From JALOAR01 sp041649615 (GTDB lineage Bacteria > Patescibacteriota > Minisyncoccia > UBA6257 > Colwellbacteraceae): DNA of 64,000 nucleotides. A program made the translations under genes and the position numbers. Every line of letters starts with the position of its first letter. Within the stretch, counting starts at the first letter, position 1. The notes below the pieces were generated by a model. That model was not told the origin of the DNA. It ran no database searches and worked only from the letters and a program-made list of their open reading frames with translations. Below, piece after piece: positions 1 through 8,882 of this stretch. The stretch lies in contig JBAZMT010000002.1 in NCBI GenBank assembly GCA_041649615.1, positions 28,587 to 92,586 on the forward strand. Reading direction: 5' to 3'.

Positions 1-162
1 TGTTCCGCGAGGGCGTTTAGACAATCAAGGATTTTGAGGGCAATGGGACATAAAGAAAACCGGGCGAGGGAGTCTGTGAGGATTAGCCTTGGCCGAGAGA
101 CTAAAATGGAGGATATCCGGAAATTTGTAATAATTTTCAAGAAAGTAATCGCCAAATTTTAG
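1..162 (+). CDS. Cysteine desulfurase (NifS/IscS family), 3' end only
   Basis: Reading frame 1 is open from the window edge to a TAG at 160-162 and gives the last 53 residues of a protein. It has the C-terminal layout of NifS/IscS-type PLP cysteine desulfurases: a segment resembling S-x-I-L-R-A-M-G, a short charged stretch, then SVRISLGRETKMEDI followed by a hydrophobic helix. The family takes sulfur from cysteine for Fe-S clusters and tRNA thiolation. The active-site lysine and cysteine lie outside the window. A second, complete family member lies at 30957-32279. ileS starts 35 bases downstream. The family assignment rests on the tail only. Confidence 0.7.
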   Translation, partial: CSARAFRQSRILRAMGHKENRARESVRISLGRETKMEDIRKFVIIFKKVIAKF

Positions 163-197
163 TTTTTAAAGCCATCTTTCATGTGGCATAATTCAGC

Positions 198-3100
198 ATG
201 ATGCTTAAAGAGAAATCAAACATTCCTGAGATAGAAAACGAAGTCCTAAAATTTTGGGAAGACGCCCGTATTTTTGAAAAAACGATAGAACAAAGAAAGG
301 AAAAGAAAGCTTTTTCTTTTTATGACGGGCCTCCGTTTGCAACGGGACTTCCTCATTATGGACACATACTCGCGACTACCATTAAAGACACCGTTACGAG
401 ATTTTGGACGATGAAGGGCCATAGGGTTGAAAGACGTGTAGGATGGGATTGCCACGGACTGCCGGTGGAAAATCTCATAGAAAAAGAACTGGGATTAAAG
501 GACAAAAAAGCGATAGAGGAGTACGGCATAGAAAATTTCAACAACGCTTGCCGAGCGGCGGTTTTTCGTTCGGTTGGCGATTTTCAAGAGACGTTAAAAC
601 GGGTCGGGCGATGGGCTGATTATGCCAACTCGTACGCTACGCTTGATAACACTTATATGGAATCCGTCTGGTGGGTGTTTAAGGAACTTTGGAAAAGAAA
701 TTTGATCTATTCCGATTATCGGGTCACGCCTTACTGTCCCCGATGCGGTACCCCTCTTTCCAATTTTGAAGTAAATCAGGGATATAAAAACGCGACCGAT
801 CCGGCAATATTCGTAAAATTTAAGCTTAAAGAGCAACAGGATAACATACCTACTTATTTTGTGGCTTGGACCACGACGCCGTGGACACTTACGGCGAATG
901 CGGCGCTTGCGGTTAAAGAAGACATTGAATACGCCTATGTCATAAAGGAAACGGAGAGGGGAAAAGAAAGGCTTATTCTTGCGAAAGATCGGTTACTGGC
1001 CGCGGGAATCACCGATCTGCCGGAAAAAGTGGTACATGGAAAAGAGCTTCGGGGAATGGAATATATTCCGCTGTTTTCTTTCGTGGAACCGAAAAAGAAA
1101 GCTTATTTTGTCGTAGCTACCGATTTTGTATCGGTAGAAGAAGGAAGCGGAATAGTGCACATTGCGCCGGCTTTCGGCGCGGATGATATGGAAGCGGCTC
1201 GGAAAAACGGAATCCCAGTAATACTTACCGTAAACAAGGAAGGGAGATTCATAGACGAAGTTAAACCCTGGAACGGACAATTGGTCAAAAAAACCGATAC
1301 GGAAATAATCAGACATCTTAAGTCGGAAGAAGCGTTACTCAAAGAAGAAACCGTGGATCACGAATATCCTTTCTGCTGGAGATGCGACACGCCTCTTCTT
1401 TATTACCCCATAGACAGTTGGTACGTAGCGGTAACGAAGATCAGGGATAAACTCGTAAAGAACAACGAAAAAATAAGATGGGTTCCGGCGCATATAAAGA
1501 CGGGGAGATTCGGCAAGTGGCTCAAGGATACGAGAGATTGGGCGATTTCCAGAAACAGATTCTGGGGGGCGCCGATGCCGGTTTGGAAATGCGCCGATTG
1601 CAACGCTTACATTCCGGTCGGCTCGCTTGAAGAACTTGAAAAATTAACGCCCACGAATAATGAATATTTTTTGATGCGCCACGGAGAGGCGGATTCAAAC
1701 GTTTTGGATATCGTTTCTTCTTATCCGGAAAAAGCCGAAATCGGTCTCACGAAAAAAGGAATAAAGCAGGTTCAAGATGCGGCAAAACTTCTAAAAAGAG
1801 AAAAGATAGATTTAATAATTTCCTCGCCGTTAAAAAGAACGACCGAGACGGCGAAGATAATCGCAGAGGCTTTAGCTAAAAAATATTCGGTTGACGAAAG
1901 GCTCACCGAATATAATTTCGGTTCGCTAAATGGACGGGGAACGGAGGAATTTGAAGCGCTTGTCGGCGGGCACGCGGGAAAATTCAGCAAAGCGCCGGAA
2001 GGAGGAGAGACGATAGTAGAAGTGAGGAAAAGGATGATTGATTTCTTGAACGACCTAGAAGAAAGCCATAAAGGCAAAAAGATATTGCTTATCGGTCACG
2101 GAGACCCTCTTTGGGTGCTTGAGGGCACGATGAAAGGAATGGACAGGGAAAAACTGGTAGGCGAGAGGAAAAAAATAATGCCAAAACCCGGAGAGGTAAA
2201 GAATATGAAATTCGGGAAAATGCCTCTTGATGAAAGCGGAGAACTAAACATGCATCGCCCCTACATTGATGAAGTGAAAATAAAATGTCCCAAGTGCGGA
2301 GGGGAAGCGAAGAGAGAATCCCAAGTGTTTGATTGCTGGTTTGAATCGGGTTCAATGCCTTACGCGTCTTGGCATTATCCGTTTGAAAACAAAAAGAAAG
2401 TGGAACGTATTTTCCCGGCCGATTTCATAGCGGAAGGATTAGACCAAACGAGAGGATGGTTTTACACGCTTCATGTTCTCGCAACGGCTCTAACGTCTAA
2501 AAATTCCCAGTTCGGCAAAGATAAACCCGCGTTCAAGAACGTTATCGTAAACGGGCTCATATTGGACGAATTCGGGCGAAAACTTTCCAAAAAACTTCGA
2601 AATTACACCGAACCGGAAATACTGATAGATAAAACCGGAGCGGACGCTCTTCGGTATTTCTTATTAAGCTCCACTTCGATCGGGGAAGATTATCGTTTTT
2701 CGGATAAGGGGGTGATTGAGACAAAAACGAGAGTAACGGAGAGACTTTTGAATTCCTATAATTTTTTCTCAATGTATGCACGCGACGCGGACAGGGCGGA
2801 AGAATACAATCTTCCGGCGAAAGAAAACATTTTAGACGTTTGGATAAAAGCCAGGTTCAAACAAGCGGTACGGCAAATAAATATAAATATGGAGAAGTAC
2901 GAACTGACTCAAGCAACGAGACCGATAGCAGAACTGTTAGACGACTTTTCAAACTGGTACATAAGGCGTTCCAGGACGAGGCTTCAGCGCTCGGAATCGG
3001 AAGATGATTTTTATGCCGCTTCAAAAACTCTTTACGATTGCCTTGTTCTGGCGGCGAAATTAATGGCGCCTTTTACCCCCTTTATTGCGGAAGCGGTGTA

Positions 3101-3677
3101 TAAATCGCTTACAGCTCGCAAGGAATCGGTTCATCTTGAAGAATGGCCTAATTTAGGAGAGATAACCAAAGAAGAAGAGCGGCTTATAGAGACAATGGCT
3201 TTCGCGCGAATAGCGGCGAGCCAAATTCTGGCAAAAAGATCGGAGGCAAACATAAAAGTTCGGCAGCCGCTCAAGTCTTATAAAACTTCTCTAAAAGAAT
3301 TGGACGGACAAACGGAGATTCTCGCGCTCATCGCCGATGAAGCGAACGTAGGTCAGGTGATTTACGATGAATCTGCCGGAGAATCGGGAGTGCTTGATAC
3401 GGAAATGACCGAAGATTTGAGAAAGGCAGGAATATTAAGAGAACTCATGAGACTTACGCAGGACATGAGACAAAAAGCGGGGTTTAAACCGAAAGAAAAA
3501 GCCGCATTCTACATTTACTCGGAGGACGAGGAAATCAATAAAGTGATTTTAGAAAATGAGGAAAAATTAAAGAAAGACCTGTCGCTTAAAGAATTAAGAA
3601 CGCAAAAAGACGACGATATGAAGATCACAAACGAGACTAAAATTGCAGATAGCGAAATTTGGGCAGGAATAAGATAG
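198..3677 (+). CDS. ileS: Isoleucyl-tRNA synthetase with an inserted histidine-phosphatase domain
   Basis: Charges tRNA-Ile; 1159 residues, the eukaryote/archaea-like class of IleRS. The HIGH-type motif is HYGH at residues 53-56 and the KMSKS-type loop is KLSKK near 795-799. The C-terminal anticodon-binding region follows. Between the segment ending VGSLEELEKL (about residue 485) and the usual continuation MHRPYIDE (about 690) sits an extra domain of about 180 residues. It has all hallmarks of the histidine phosphatase/phosphoglycerate mutase fold: RHGE at 494-497, SSPLKRT, PEGGET and GHGD at 633-636. The frame is unbroken, so this is a fusion, not an assembly scar. A CATAAT hexamer at 187-192 lies five bases before the first of two consecutive ATGs, suggesting a leaderless mRNA. 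Confidence 0.95.
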   Translation: MMLKEKSNIPEIENEVLKFWEDARIFEKTIEQRKEKKAFSFYDGPPFATGLPHYGHILATTIKDTVTRFWTMKGHRVERRVGWDCHGLPVENLIEKELGLKDKKAIEEYGIENFNNACRAAVFRSVGDFQETLKRVGRWADYANSYATLDNTYMESVWWVFKELWKRNLIYSDYRVTPYCPRCGTPLSNFEVNQGYKNATDPAIFVKFKLKEQQDNIPTYFVAWTTTPWTLTANAALAVKEDIEYAYVIKETERGKERLILAKDRLLAAGITDLPEKVVHGKELRGMEYIPLFSFVEPKKKAYFVVATDFVSVEEGSGIVHIAPAFGADDMEAARKNGIPVILTVNKEGRFIDEVKPWNGQLVKKTDTEIIRHLKSEEALLKEETVDHEYPFCWRCDTPLLYYPIDSWYVAVTKIRDKLVKNNEKIRWVPAHIKTGRFGKWLKDTRDWAISRNRFWGAPMPVWKCADCNAYIPVGSLEELEKLTPTNNEYFLMRHGEADSNVLDIVSSYPEKAEIGLTKKGIKQVQDAAKLLKREKIDLIISSPLKRTTETAKIIAEALAKKYSVDERLTEYNFGSLNGRGTEEFEALVGGHAGKFSKAPEGGETIVEVRKRMIDFLNDLEESHKGKKILLIGHGDPLWVLEGTMKGMDREKLVGERKKIMPKPGEVKNMKFGKMPLDESGELNMHRPYIDEVKIKCPKCGGEAKRESQVFDCWFESGSMPYASWHYPFENKKKVERIFPADFIAEGLDQTRGWFYTLHVLATALTSKNSQFGKDKPAFKNVIVNGLILDEFGRKLSKKLRNYTEPEILIDKTGADALRYFLLSSTSIGEDYRFSDKGVIETKTRVTERLLNSYNFFSMYARDADRAEEYNLPAKENILDVWIKARFKQAVRQININMEKYELTQATRPIAELLDDFSNWYIRRSRTRLQRSESEDDFYAASKTLYDCLVLAAKLMAPFTPFIAEAVYKSLTARKESVHLEEWPNLGEITKEEERLIETMAFARIAASQILAKRSEANIKVRQPLKSYKTSLKELDGQTEILALIADEANVGQVIYDESAGESGVLDTEMTEDLRKAGILRELMRLTQDMRQKAGFKPKEKAAFYIYSEDEEINKVILENEEKLKKDLSLKELRTQKDDDMKITNETKIADSEIWAGIR

Positions 3678-3685
3678 GAATTTAA

Positions 3686-3721
3686 TTCTGTAAATAGTGA
3701 CGATCGTCACTATTTACAGAA
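3686..3721. repeat. 36-bp perfect palindrome, copy 1
   Basis: A perfect palindrome with core AGTGACGATCGTCACT and no unpaired loop, lying between the convergent genes ileS and trpS. A near-identical palindrome occurs at 32680-32717. It could act as a bidirectional terminator, but neither side has a clear T-run. The shared core suggests a protein-binding site or a small dispersed repeat instead. Confidence 0.8.
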
Positions 3722-3727
3722 ATAGGG

Positions 3728-4708
3728 CTAGATTAATCCCATTTTTGATTTCACTTCGCGGAGAGTTTCAGAAGCCAAGACTCTGGCTTTTTCGGCTCCT
3801 TCAGAGAGAATATTCCTCAATCGCTTCGGGTCGGAAGCGATTTCCTTTTGTTTTTCTCTAAATGAAGAAAGAGAATCGGATACGGCTTCGGCCATATTTT
3901 CTTTAAATTCTTTATAACCGACTCCTTTATGATCGTTAACGATTTTCTTTATCGGAATGCCGGACAGTTCGGAATATATCAATATGAGATTCGCGAGAGC
4001 GGGCTTTTTATCGGGATCGTAAATTATCTCTTTCCCGGAATCAGTGACGGCGGAACGAATTTTTTGTTTGATGTTTTCAGGCGAATCGGAGAGATATAAA
4101 CAGCCTTTCGGAAAAGATTTGGACATTTTCTTTTCCGGATTATCAAGACTCTTAATTCTTAATCCTTCAACGAAAATTCCTTTCGGTTCGGGAAAAGTCT
4201 TGCCGAATCTCTTATTAAAAGTTCTTGCCGTGTCGCGGGCAAGCTCCAAATGCTGTCGCTGGTCTTCACCAACGGGAACGAAAGCTGCCTTATAGGAAAG
4301 AATATCAGCGGCCATAAGGACGGGATAGTTCAAAAGTCCAGCGCTTGCCGGCTGGCCTTCTTCCACCTTTTCTCGGAATTCAATCATATTTTGAAGCTGT
4401 CCTGCGGGCGTAACGCAACTTAAAAGCCAGGCAAGATTCGTATGTTCCGAAACATCGGATTGCATGAAAAAAACGGATTTTTCCGGGTCTATTCCCAAAG
4501 CGATCAGATCGACGGCTACCCCGAATATATCAGCTGATTTTTCGCTAACCGAGTATTTTTGGGTCAAGGCGTGATAATCAGCGATGAAATAATAACAGTC
4601 GTATTTACCCAAAGACTGGAGCGCGAGTGATTGCTTTATCATTCCCAAATAATTGCCGACTTGGAGCTTTCCACTCGGTTTTATGCCGCTAACGACAATC
4701 TGTTTCAT
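3728..4708 (-). CDS. trpS: Tryptophanyl-tRNA synthetase
   Basis: Class I synthetase that charges tRNA-Trp; 326 residues, normal bacterial length. The N-terminus shows the TrpRS signature SGIKPSGKLQVGNYLG (residues 7-22), and the KMSKS loop is complete at 194-198. The motif GEDQRQHLEL (147-156) is typical of the family's active site. The start is ATG at 4708. A TATAAT on the minus strand at 4722-4717 ends eight bases before it and no ribosome binding site is present, so translation is probably from a leaderless message. It converges with ileS across the palindrome at 3686-3721. Confidence 0.97.
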   Translation of the reverse strand: MKQIVVSGIKPSGKLQVGNYLGMIKQSLALQSLGKYDCYYFIADYHALTQKYSVSEKSADIFGVAVDLIALGIDPEKSVFFMQSDVSEHTNLAWLLSCVTPAGQLQNMIEFREKVEEGQPASAGLLNYPVLMAADILSYKAAFVPVGEDQRQHLELARDTARTFNKRFGKTFPEPKGIFVEGLRIKSLDNPEKKMSKSFPKGCLYLSDSPENIKQKIRSAVTDSGKEIIYDPDKKPALANLILIYSELSGIPIKKIVNDHKGVGYKEFKENMAEAVSDSLSSFREKQKEIASDPKRLRNILSEGAEKARVLASETLREVKSKMGLI

Positions 4709-4735
4709 TGTTCCGAATTATAAGCCACTTGCGGC

Positions 4736-6505
4736 CTAAACCTCAATTATGACGGGTAAGATCATCGGCCTTCGGTAAGTCTTGTTATAGACAAACTGGC
4801 CGATCTGGTCCCGGAAAAGAGTTTTCAGATAATCGGAGTCCAACTGTTCTTTTCTCGGTATTCGAGAGAGGACGGCTTTTACTTTGGCCCTGATGTCCTC
4901 AAGAATTTTTTGGTTTTCTTTGAGATAAATGAATCCTCTTGAAATGATGTCAGGGTTTTTAACCAGCCGACCGTCTTTGCGGTTAATGGTCGCGATTATC
5001 ACAATCATTCCTTCTTGAGCGAGAAGCCGGCGATCGCGAAGAACCACTTCGCCGACGTCTCCCACTCCCAGCCCGTCAACCATAACGTAGGAAGTGGGAA
5101 GGGACTCATCCGTCATTTTGATGGAATCGGGCTTCATGTTTACAACTTGGCCATTATCGGGAAGAAAAATATTCGTTTTGGAGATGCCGCACTGGACGCC
5201 GTTTTGGGCGTTCATGGTTCTCATAAAGAGGTATCCGTGAATGGGAATAAAGAACCGAGGTTTCACAATTGAAAGAATGGTTTTAATTTCCTCTTGAGAC
5301 GCATGTCCGGTGGAGTGGATATCAATCATTTTAGTGTGGTAAACGAAGGCTCCCTGACGAACCAGGTTGTCCTTTAGCGCTTGAACGCTTCTTTCGTTTC
5401 CCGGAATAACAGAAGAAGAAAAAACGATTGAATCGCCGGCTTTTATGCGGAGAGTCTTATGCTCGCCCGTGACGATCTTCATAAGGCTTGCGTTTGATTC
5501 TCCTTGCGCGCCGGTTGATAAGATAAGGAGCTTCTTATCGTCATACTTTTGGGTTTCCTCAAGAGATATGACGGTACCTTTTTTTATTTTGATGTAGCCG
5601 AGCTCTCGGGCTATTTCTATATTTTCTTTAATGGAACGTCCGGAGAAGGCCACTTTTTTGTTCAACTTCTCCGCTATTTTGATGATCTCGCCGATGCGGT
5701 TCAAAAGCGTGGAGAAAATGCCGACAATTATCCGACCTTCAGCCTTGAGGAATAATTCTTCCAGATTCTTTTCTACCGTTTTCTCGGGTACCGTCCATCC
5801 GGGAGTTTCGGCGTTCGTGCTGTCTAAAAATATCGTATGGATGTTTTTCTTAGAAATAAGCACGAGCTCGTCAATGTTTTTCGGTTTCCCTGATTCGTCC
5901 GCTTCCACTTTAAAGTCGGCGAAAGTGGCCATGTTACCGACGGGAGTTTTTAAGACAAATCCGGTCGTATCCGGAACGCTGTGAGAAACTCCGAAAAATT
6001 CCGCTTCAAAATGCTTTCCCAAACGAACGATTTCTTTGTCTTTAATTATTCTCACCTCAAGCTTCGGGGCGTTAACGAACTCGCTTTGTCGCTTAACGAT
6101 CATTTCTTTTGCCAGCGCAGTTGTATAAATCGGGGGATTACCCAACTTACCTATGATGTAGGGTATCGCTCCTATGTGGTCGAAGTGGGCGTGAGTAACT
6201 ATCATCGCGCGAATATTCTTCCGCTTCGGTTCAAGAGAAGAAACATTCGGGATAATATAATCAATGCCCGGCGTTTCTTCTTCGGGGAATTGAATGCCGG
6301 CGTCAACGATTACAATTTCGTCTTCGTATTCAAAGAACGACATGTTCCGGCCGATTTCCTCAAGACCTCCCAAAGCGGCAAACCGCAAGACGCCCCCTTC
6401 AGGAGATTTTGCGACAAACGTCCCCGAGGAGACTTGTCTTATACTTCCCGGTCGGTGAAAACGCCTTTCCGCGCCGGAATTAGTTTTTTTATATGTTTTT
6501 TCCAT
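4736..6505 (-). CDS. rnj: Ribonuclease J
   Basis: A metallo-beta-lactamase/beta-CASP ribonuclease, about 589 residues, acting in 5'-to-3' mRNA decay and rRNA maturation. The zinc-binding signature HAHFDHIGA is present, preceded by a conserved LGGLEEIGRN start of the catalytic domain. Later come the beta-CASP segment and a GHASQEE motif, and the usual C-terminal domain closes the protein. I chose ATG at 6505. A TTG ten codons upstream (6535) is in frame but lies inside an AT-rich repeat and has nothing to recommend it. RNase Y, an endonuclease of the same decay pathway, is encoded at 10459-11982, so both enzymes coexist. Confidence 0.95.
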   Translation of the reverse strand: MEKTYKKTNSGAERRFHRPGSIRQVSSGTFVAKSPEGGVLRFAALGGLEEIGRNMSFFEYEDEIVIVDAGIQFPEEETPGIDYIIPNVSSLEPKRKNIRAMIVTHAHFDHIGAIPYIIGKLGNPPIYTTALAKEMIVKRQSEFVNAPKLEVRIIKDKEIVRLGKHFEAEFFGVSHSVPDTTGFVLKTPVGNMATFADFKVEADESGKPKNIDELVLISKKNIHTIFLDSTNAETPGWTVPEKTVEKNLEELFLKAEGRIIVGIFSTLLNRIGEIIKIAEKLNKKVAFSGRSIKENIEIARELGYIKIKKGTVISLEETQKYDDKKLLILSTGAQGESNASLMKIVTGEHKTLRIKAGDSIVFSSSVIPGNERSVQALKDNLVRQGAFVYHTKMIDIHSTGHASQEEIKTILSIVKPRFFIPIHGYLFMRTMNAQNGVQCGISKTNIFLPDNGQVVNMKPDSIKMTDESLPTSYVMVDGLGVGDVGEVVLRDRRLLAQEGMIVIIATINRKDGRLVKNPDIISRGFIYLKENQKILEDIRAKVKAVLSRIPRKEQLDSDYLKTLFRDQIGQFVYNKTYRRPMILPVIIEV

Positions 6506-6518
6506 GTTTTTTTCTAAA

Positions 6519-6628
6519 AATATCTCAAAACTCAAATGTTAAATGTCAAAACCACAACCAATTAACTCAAATCTTTAAAGATAGAAGGCTTAAGTTTTGA
6601 AATTTGAGTTTTGACATTTGAGATATCT
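6519..6628. repeat. Imperfect inverted repeat flanking an AT-rich spacer
   Basis: The segments around 6519-6551 and 6591-6628 are imperfect inverted copies built from TTTGAGTTTTGA and TTGACATTTGAG words. They lie between the RNase J start and tRNA-Leu. Each arm contains a TTGACA that could serve as a -35 box. Function unknown; possibly promoter-related or a small repeat. Confidence 0.4.
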
Positions 6629-6631
6629 CTG

Positions 6632-6713
6632 TGCCGAGAGGGAGAGTCGAACTCCCATGCCTTGCGGCGCTAGCACCTGAAGCTAGTGCGTCTACCAGTT
6701 TCGCCATCTCGGC
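6632..6713 (-). tRNA. tRNA-Leu (anticodon CAG)
   Basis: On the minus strand the acceptor GCCGAGA pairs with TCTCGGC. The anticodon stem CTAGC/GCTAG encloses loop TTCAGGT, giving CAG (Leu, CUG). A long variable arm of the class II type and a GGGAG-TTCGACT-CTCCC T-arm are present. The CCA end is not encoded. Confidence 0.95.
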
Positions 6714-6728
6714 TTAATTAAAGAGCGT

Positions 6729-7067
6729 TTATTTTAAGCCTCGTCCTTCGTATTTTTCAAATATGGACCAGAATTTGAGCGGTTGCCATCCTTTATTATG
6801 AACTCTGTGAAAGTCGCCTTTGGGTATTAAGAAAACATTGCCTTTCGTAACTTTTTCTCTCGTCTCACCGATCTCCATTTCTCCTTTTCCGGAGATAAAA
6901 ACGTAAACTTCTTCGGCATTTTCATGAGAATGTCCGGTAGTTGATTTGTGAGGATTCAGTTCCGTGAGAGACAGGGTCAGATTACCTAACGTCTTTAAGT
7001 CATACACGCGATAAACGTCGTTATCTCTTATTAAATCAGCCTTTTTCTTATAGACTCCGAGATCCAT
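6729..7067 (-). CDS. Small single-domain cupin protein
   Basis: 112 residues forming one cupin barrel. The first cupin motif is visible as GHSHENAEEVYVFISGKG with candidate metal ligands His-His-Glu. The second is seen around PKGDFHRVHN. Cupins of this type bind a metal and range from sugar isomerases to small-molecule sensors; the substrate cannot be read from sequence. The ATG overlaps the stop of the upstream solute-binding protein gene (TAATG), so the two are translationally coupled and belong to the secG operon. A second small cupin is at 17024-17425. Confidence 0.85.
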   Translation of the reverse strand: MDLGVYKKKADLIRDNDVYRVYDLKTLGNLTLSLTELNPHKSTTGHSHENAEEVYVFISGKGEMEIGETREKVTKGNVFLIPKGDFHRVHNKGWQPLKFWSIFEKYEGRGLK

Positions 7068-8617
7068 TATTTAAATTTTCGGTTTGTGTTTACGTACCAC
7101 TCTTCTGCGTTGTCTAACCTGTCGGAAGAAGTAACGGCAACGTCTGCGGCAAAACCTTTTAGGCGAGGAGAAGAGACATAAAGATAGTCAGGGAAGACCG
7201 TAAAAACGGCTCCAACGTTATCTGTTATAACGGAAGACAGGTCTTGAAGCAAGACGCTTCTCGTTTCGGGATCAGCCTCGGAACGAATATCTTCCATAAT
7301 CAAATCGGCTTCGCGATTATTGAAAAGGGCGAGATTAAGACCTGGGTAGAATCGTTTTGAGGAATGCCAAAAGGAATAAAGATCGTCTTTGACGTTTAAG
7401 ATATTTCCGAAAAGGAGAGCTTCGTAATCCCTGTTTCTGATGGATTCCTGAATGTCAGCCGACCGGAGAGCGGAAATGTTTACAACCGCTCCTTTGGCTT
7501 CCCAGGCTTCTTTGAGACGCAAAGCCATGGCGGAAAGAGGAGCGATGTCGGGAACGGTAAGTCTGAATTCAAGTCCCGAAAGCGAGGTATCGGTAACTCC
7601 TGGTTCAGGGCTTCCTTGAACAGGGCCGAAAGAAGGTTCGGCGTATCCCGAAAAGACGTCGTTAATTATCTCATCGCGTGGAACGGAAGAGGATAACGCT
7701 TTGCGGAGACTCAAATTGCGGAATTGAGTTATTAGGCCGGAGTTTAGAAACACGGCGTAATACCTCGAGGAAGGAATGGGATGAACGTTCTTAATAACGG
7801 AAATTTGCGAAAGAAGGCCGGGGTCGGAAGTGGGCAAGCCGTCAATATCTCCGTTGTTGAAAGCTTTAATGAGCTCGCCCTCGTCCGTATAAAACTTGAA
7901 TGTAAATTCCTTAATATAAGGAGCTTTTCCGTGATAATTTTTGTTGGCGACAAGAACGTACTCGCTGATGAATCCGTCTTTTTCTTTTTTGTAGGACTTG
8001 TATTTGTAGGGGCCCGAGCCAACGGGTTCGCGGGCGTAAGACGAAAGACTGAAATTCGCCGGAGGAATGCTTCCGAATATGTGTTTCGGGATAACGACCA
8101 TGCCTTTTAAGGTTTCCTCAAAGAAGACGTAAGATGAGGGAAGGGTGAATTTAACTTCCAATTCGCTTATCCTTTGGACGCTTGCTCCGTCAAAACTGAC
8201 GGAAATGGGCGAACGGGATTCCGGATCGGTGATGGTATCAAAAGTGAATATCACATCATCGCTCGTTATTTTTTCGCCATCGCTCCATTTGAGGCCTTCT
8301 TTCAAGCGAATAGTCCATTCTTTAAGAAACGGATCGGGCTTAATGCTTTCGGAAAGTCCCTCCAAATCGTCAAAGACCAATTTTGAAATATCGTGATCCG
8401 CTTCATTACTTGAGATTATTGGGTTAATAAAAACCGGCTGACCCACTATTCCTTCACGCCAAACTCCGCCATAAGCGGCGACCTGAACGGTTTTGGTGTT
8501 TATGAGATAACCGACATAAAGAATGATGGCTATCAAAAGAACCGCCGAAACGGCAATGATTGCCACGGCTTCTTTCCTTTTCAGGGATTTGAAGAGTTTT
8601 AAGAACCTATAGAACAA
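7067..8617 (-). CDS. Extracellular solute-binding protein, family 5 (peptide-type)
   Basis: 516 residues resembling substrate-binding proteins of oligopeptide ABC transporters (SBP family 5). Residues about 17-40 form one hydrophobic helix, an uncleaved anchor rather than a lipoprotein signal, as no lipobox cysteine follows. The mature part begins with GVWREGIVGQPVFINPI, and the segment LKEGLKWSDGEKITSDDVIF is the family's hallmark. Patescibacteria often carry such anchored proteins without linked permease genes, as here. The start is uncertain: TTG at 8617 overlaps the end of secG by 11 bases and is the furthest upstream plausible codon. Confidence 0.85.
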   Translation of the reverse strand: MFYRFLKLFKSLKRKEAVAIIAVSAVLLIAIILYVGYLINTKTVQVAAYGGVWREGIVGQPVFINPIISSNEADHDISKLVFDDLEGLSESIKPDPFLKEWTIRLKEGLKWSDGEKITSDDVIFTFDTITDPESRSPISVSFDGASVQRISELEVKFTLPSSYVFFEETLKGMVVIPKHIFGSIPPANFSLSSYAREPVGSGPYKYKSYKKEKDGFISEYVLVANKNYHGKAPYIKEFTFKFYTDEGELIKAFNNGDIDGLPTSDPGLLSQISVIKNVHPIPSSRYYAVFLNSGLITQFRNLSLRKALSSSVPRDEIINDVFSGYAEPSFGPVQGSPEPGVTDTSLSGLEFRLTVPDIAPLSAMALRLKEAWEAKGAVVNISALRSADIQESIRNRDYEALLFGNILNVKDDLYSFWHSSKRFYPGLNLALFNNREADLIMEDIRSEADPETRSVLLQDLSSVITDNVGAVFTVFPDYLYVSSPRLKGFAADVAVTSSDRLDNAEEWYVNTNRKFK

Positions 8618-8819
8618 GTTTCAGAATAGAAAGGATTACGAATAGGACGATAAAGGCGGCGGTGATCCAGAGAACGATGTTCTCCATACCTCGCCTTTTT
8701 TGGTAAAAAGATTCGCCTCCGCCAAAAAGACCGCCGACTCCCGAAGATCGGTCCTGAATGAGAACTAAAGCGGTAACGATGATCGGTATTATTATTTGGG
8801 CAACAACAATCGCTTGCAT
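8607..8819 (-). CDS. secG: Protein translocase subunit SecG
   Basis: A small integral-membrane subunit of the SecYEG export channel, about 70 residues. Two hydrophobic helices flank the conserved loop with SSGVGGLFGGG and a following basic QKRRG stretch, the standard SecG arrangement. I start at ATG 8819; a TTG two codons earlier (8825) is in frame. The 3' end overlaps the solute-binding protein gene. The Sec pathway is therefore present as well as the Tat genes at 35880-36804. Confidence 0.9.
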   Translation of the reverse strand: MQAIVVAQIIIPIIVTALVLIQDRSSGVGGLFGGGESFYQKRRGMENIVLWITAAFIVLFVILSILKLVL

Positions 8820-8882
8820 GTTCAAAGGAGAAATCAGTCCGTTAATAATAGCGTTTTTCCTTAAATAATCAAGGGTGTTAGC

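Noticed and set aside
198..3677. ileS insertion as a frameshifted or chimeric gene
   Set aside because: The frame is continuous, codon use is uniform, and IleRS sequence resumes exactly where expected after the phosphatase domain.
5981..6517. 178-codon plus-strand frame across the RNase J gene
   Set aside because: Antisense shadow of a well-conserved gene, no supporting promoter or ribosome binding site.
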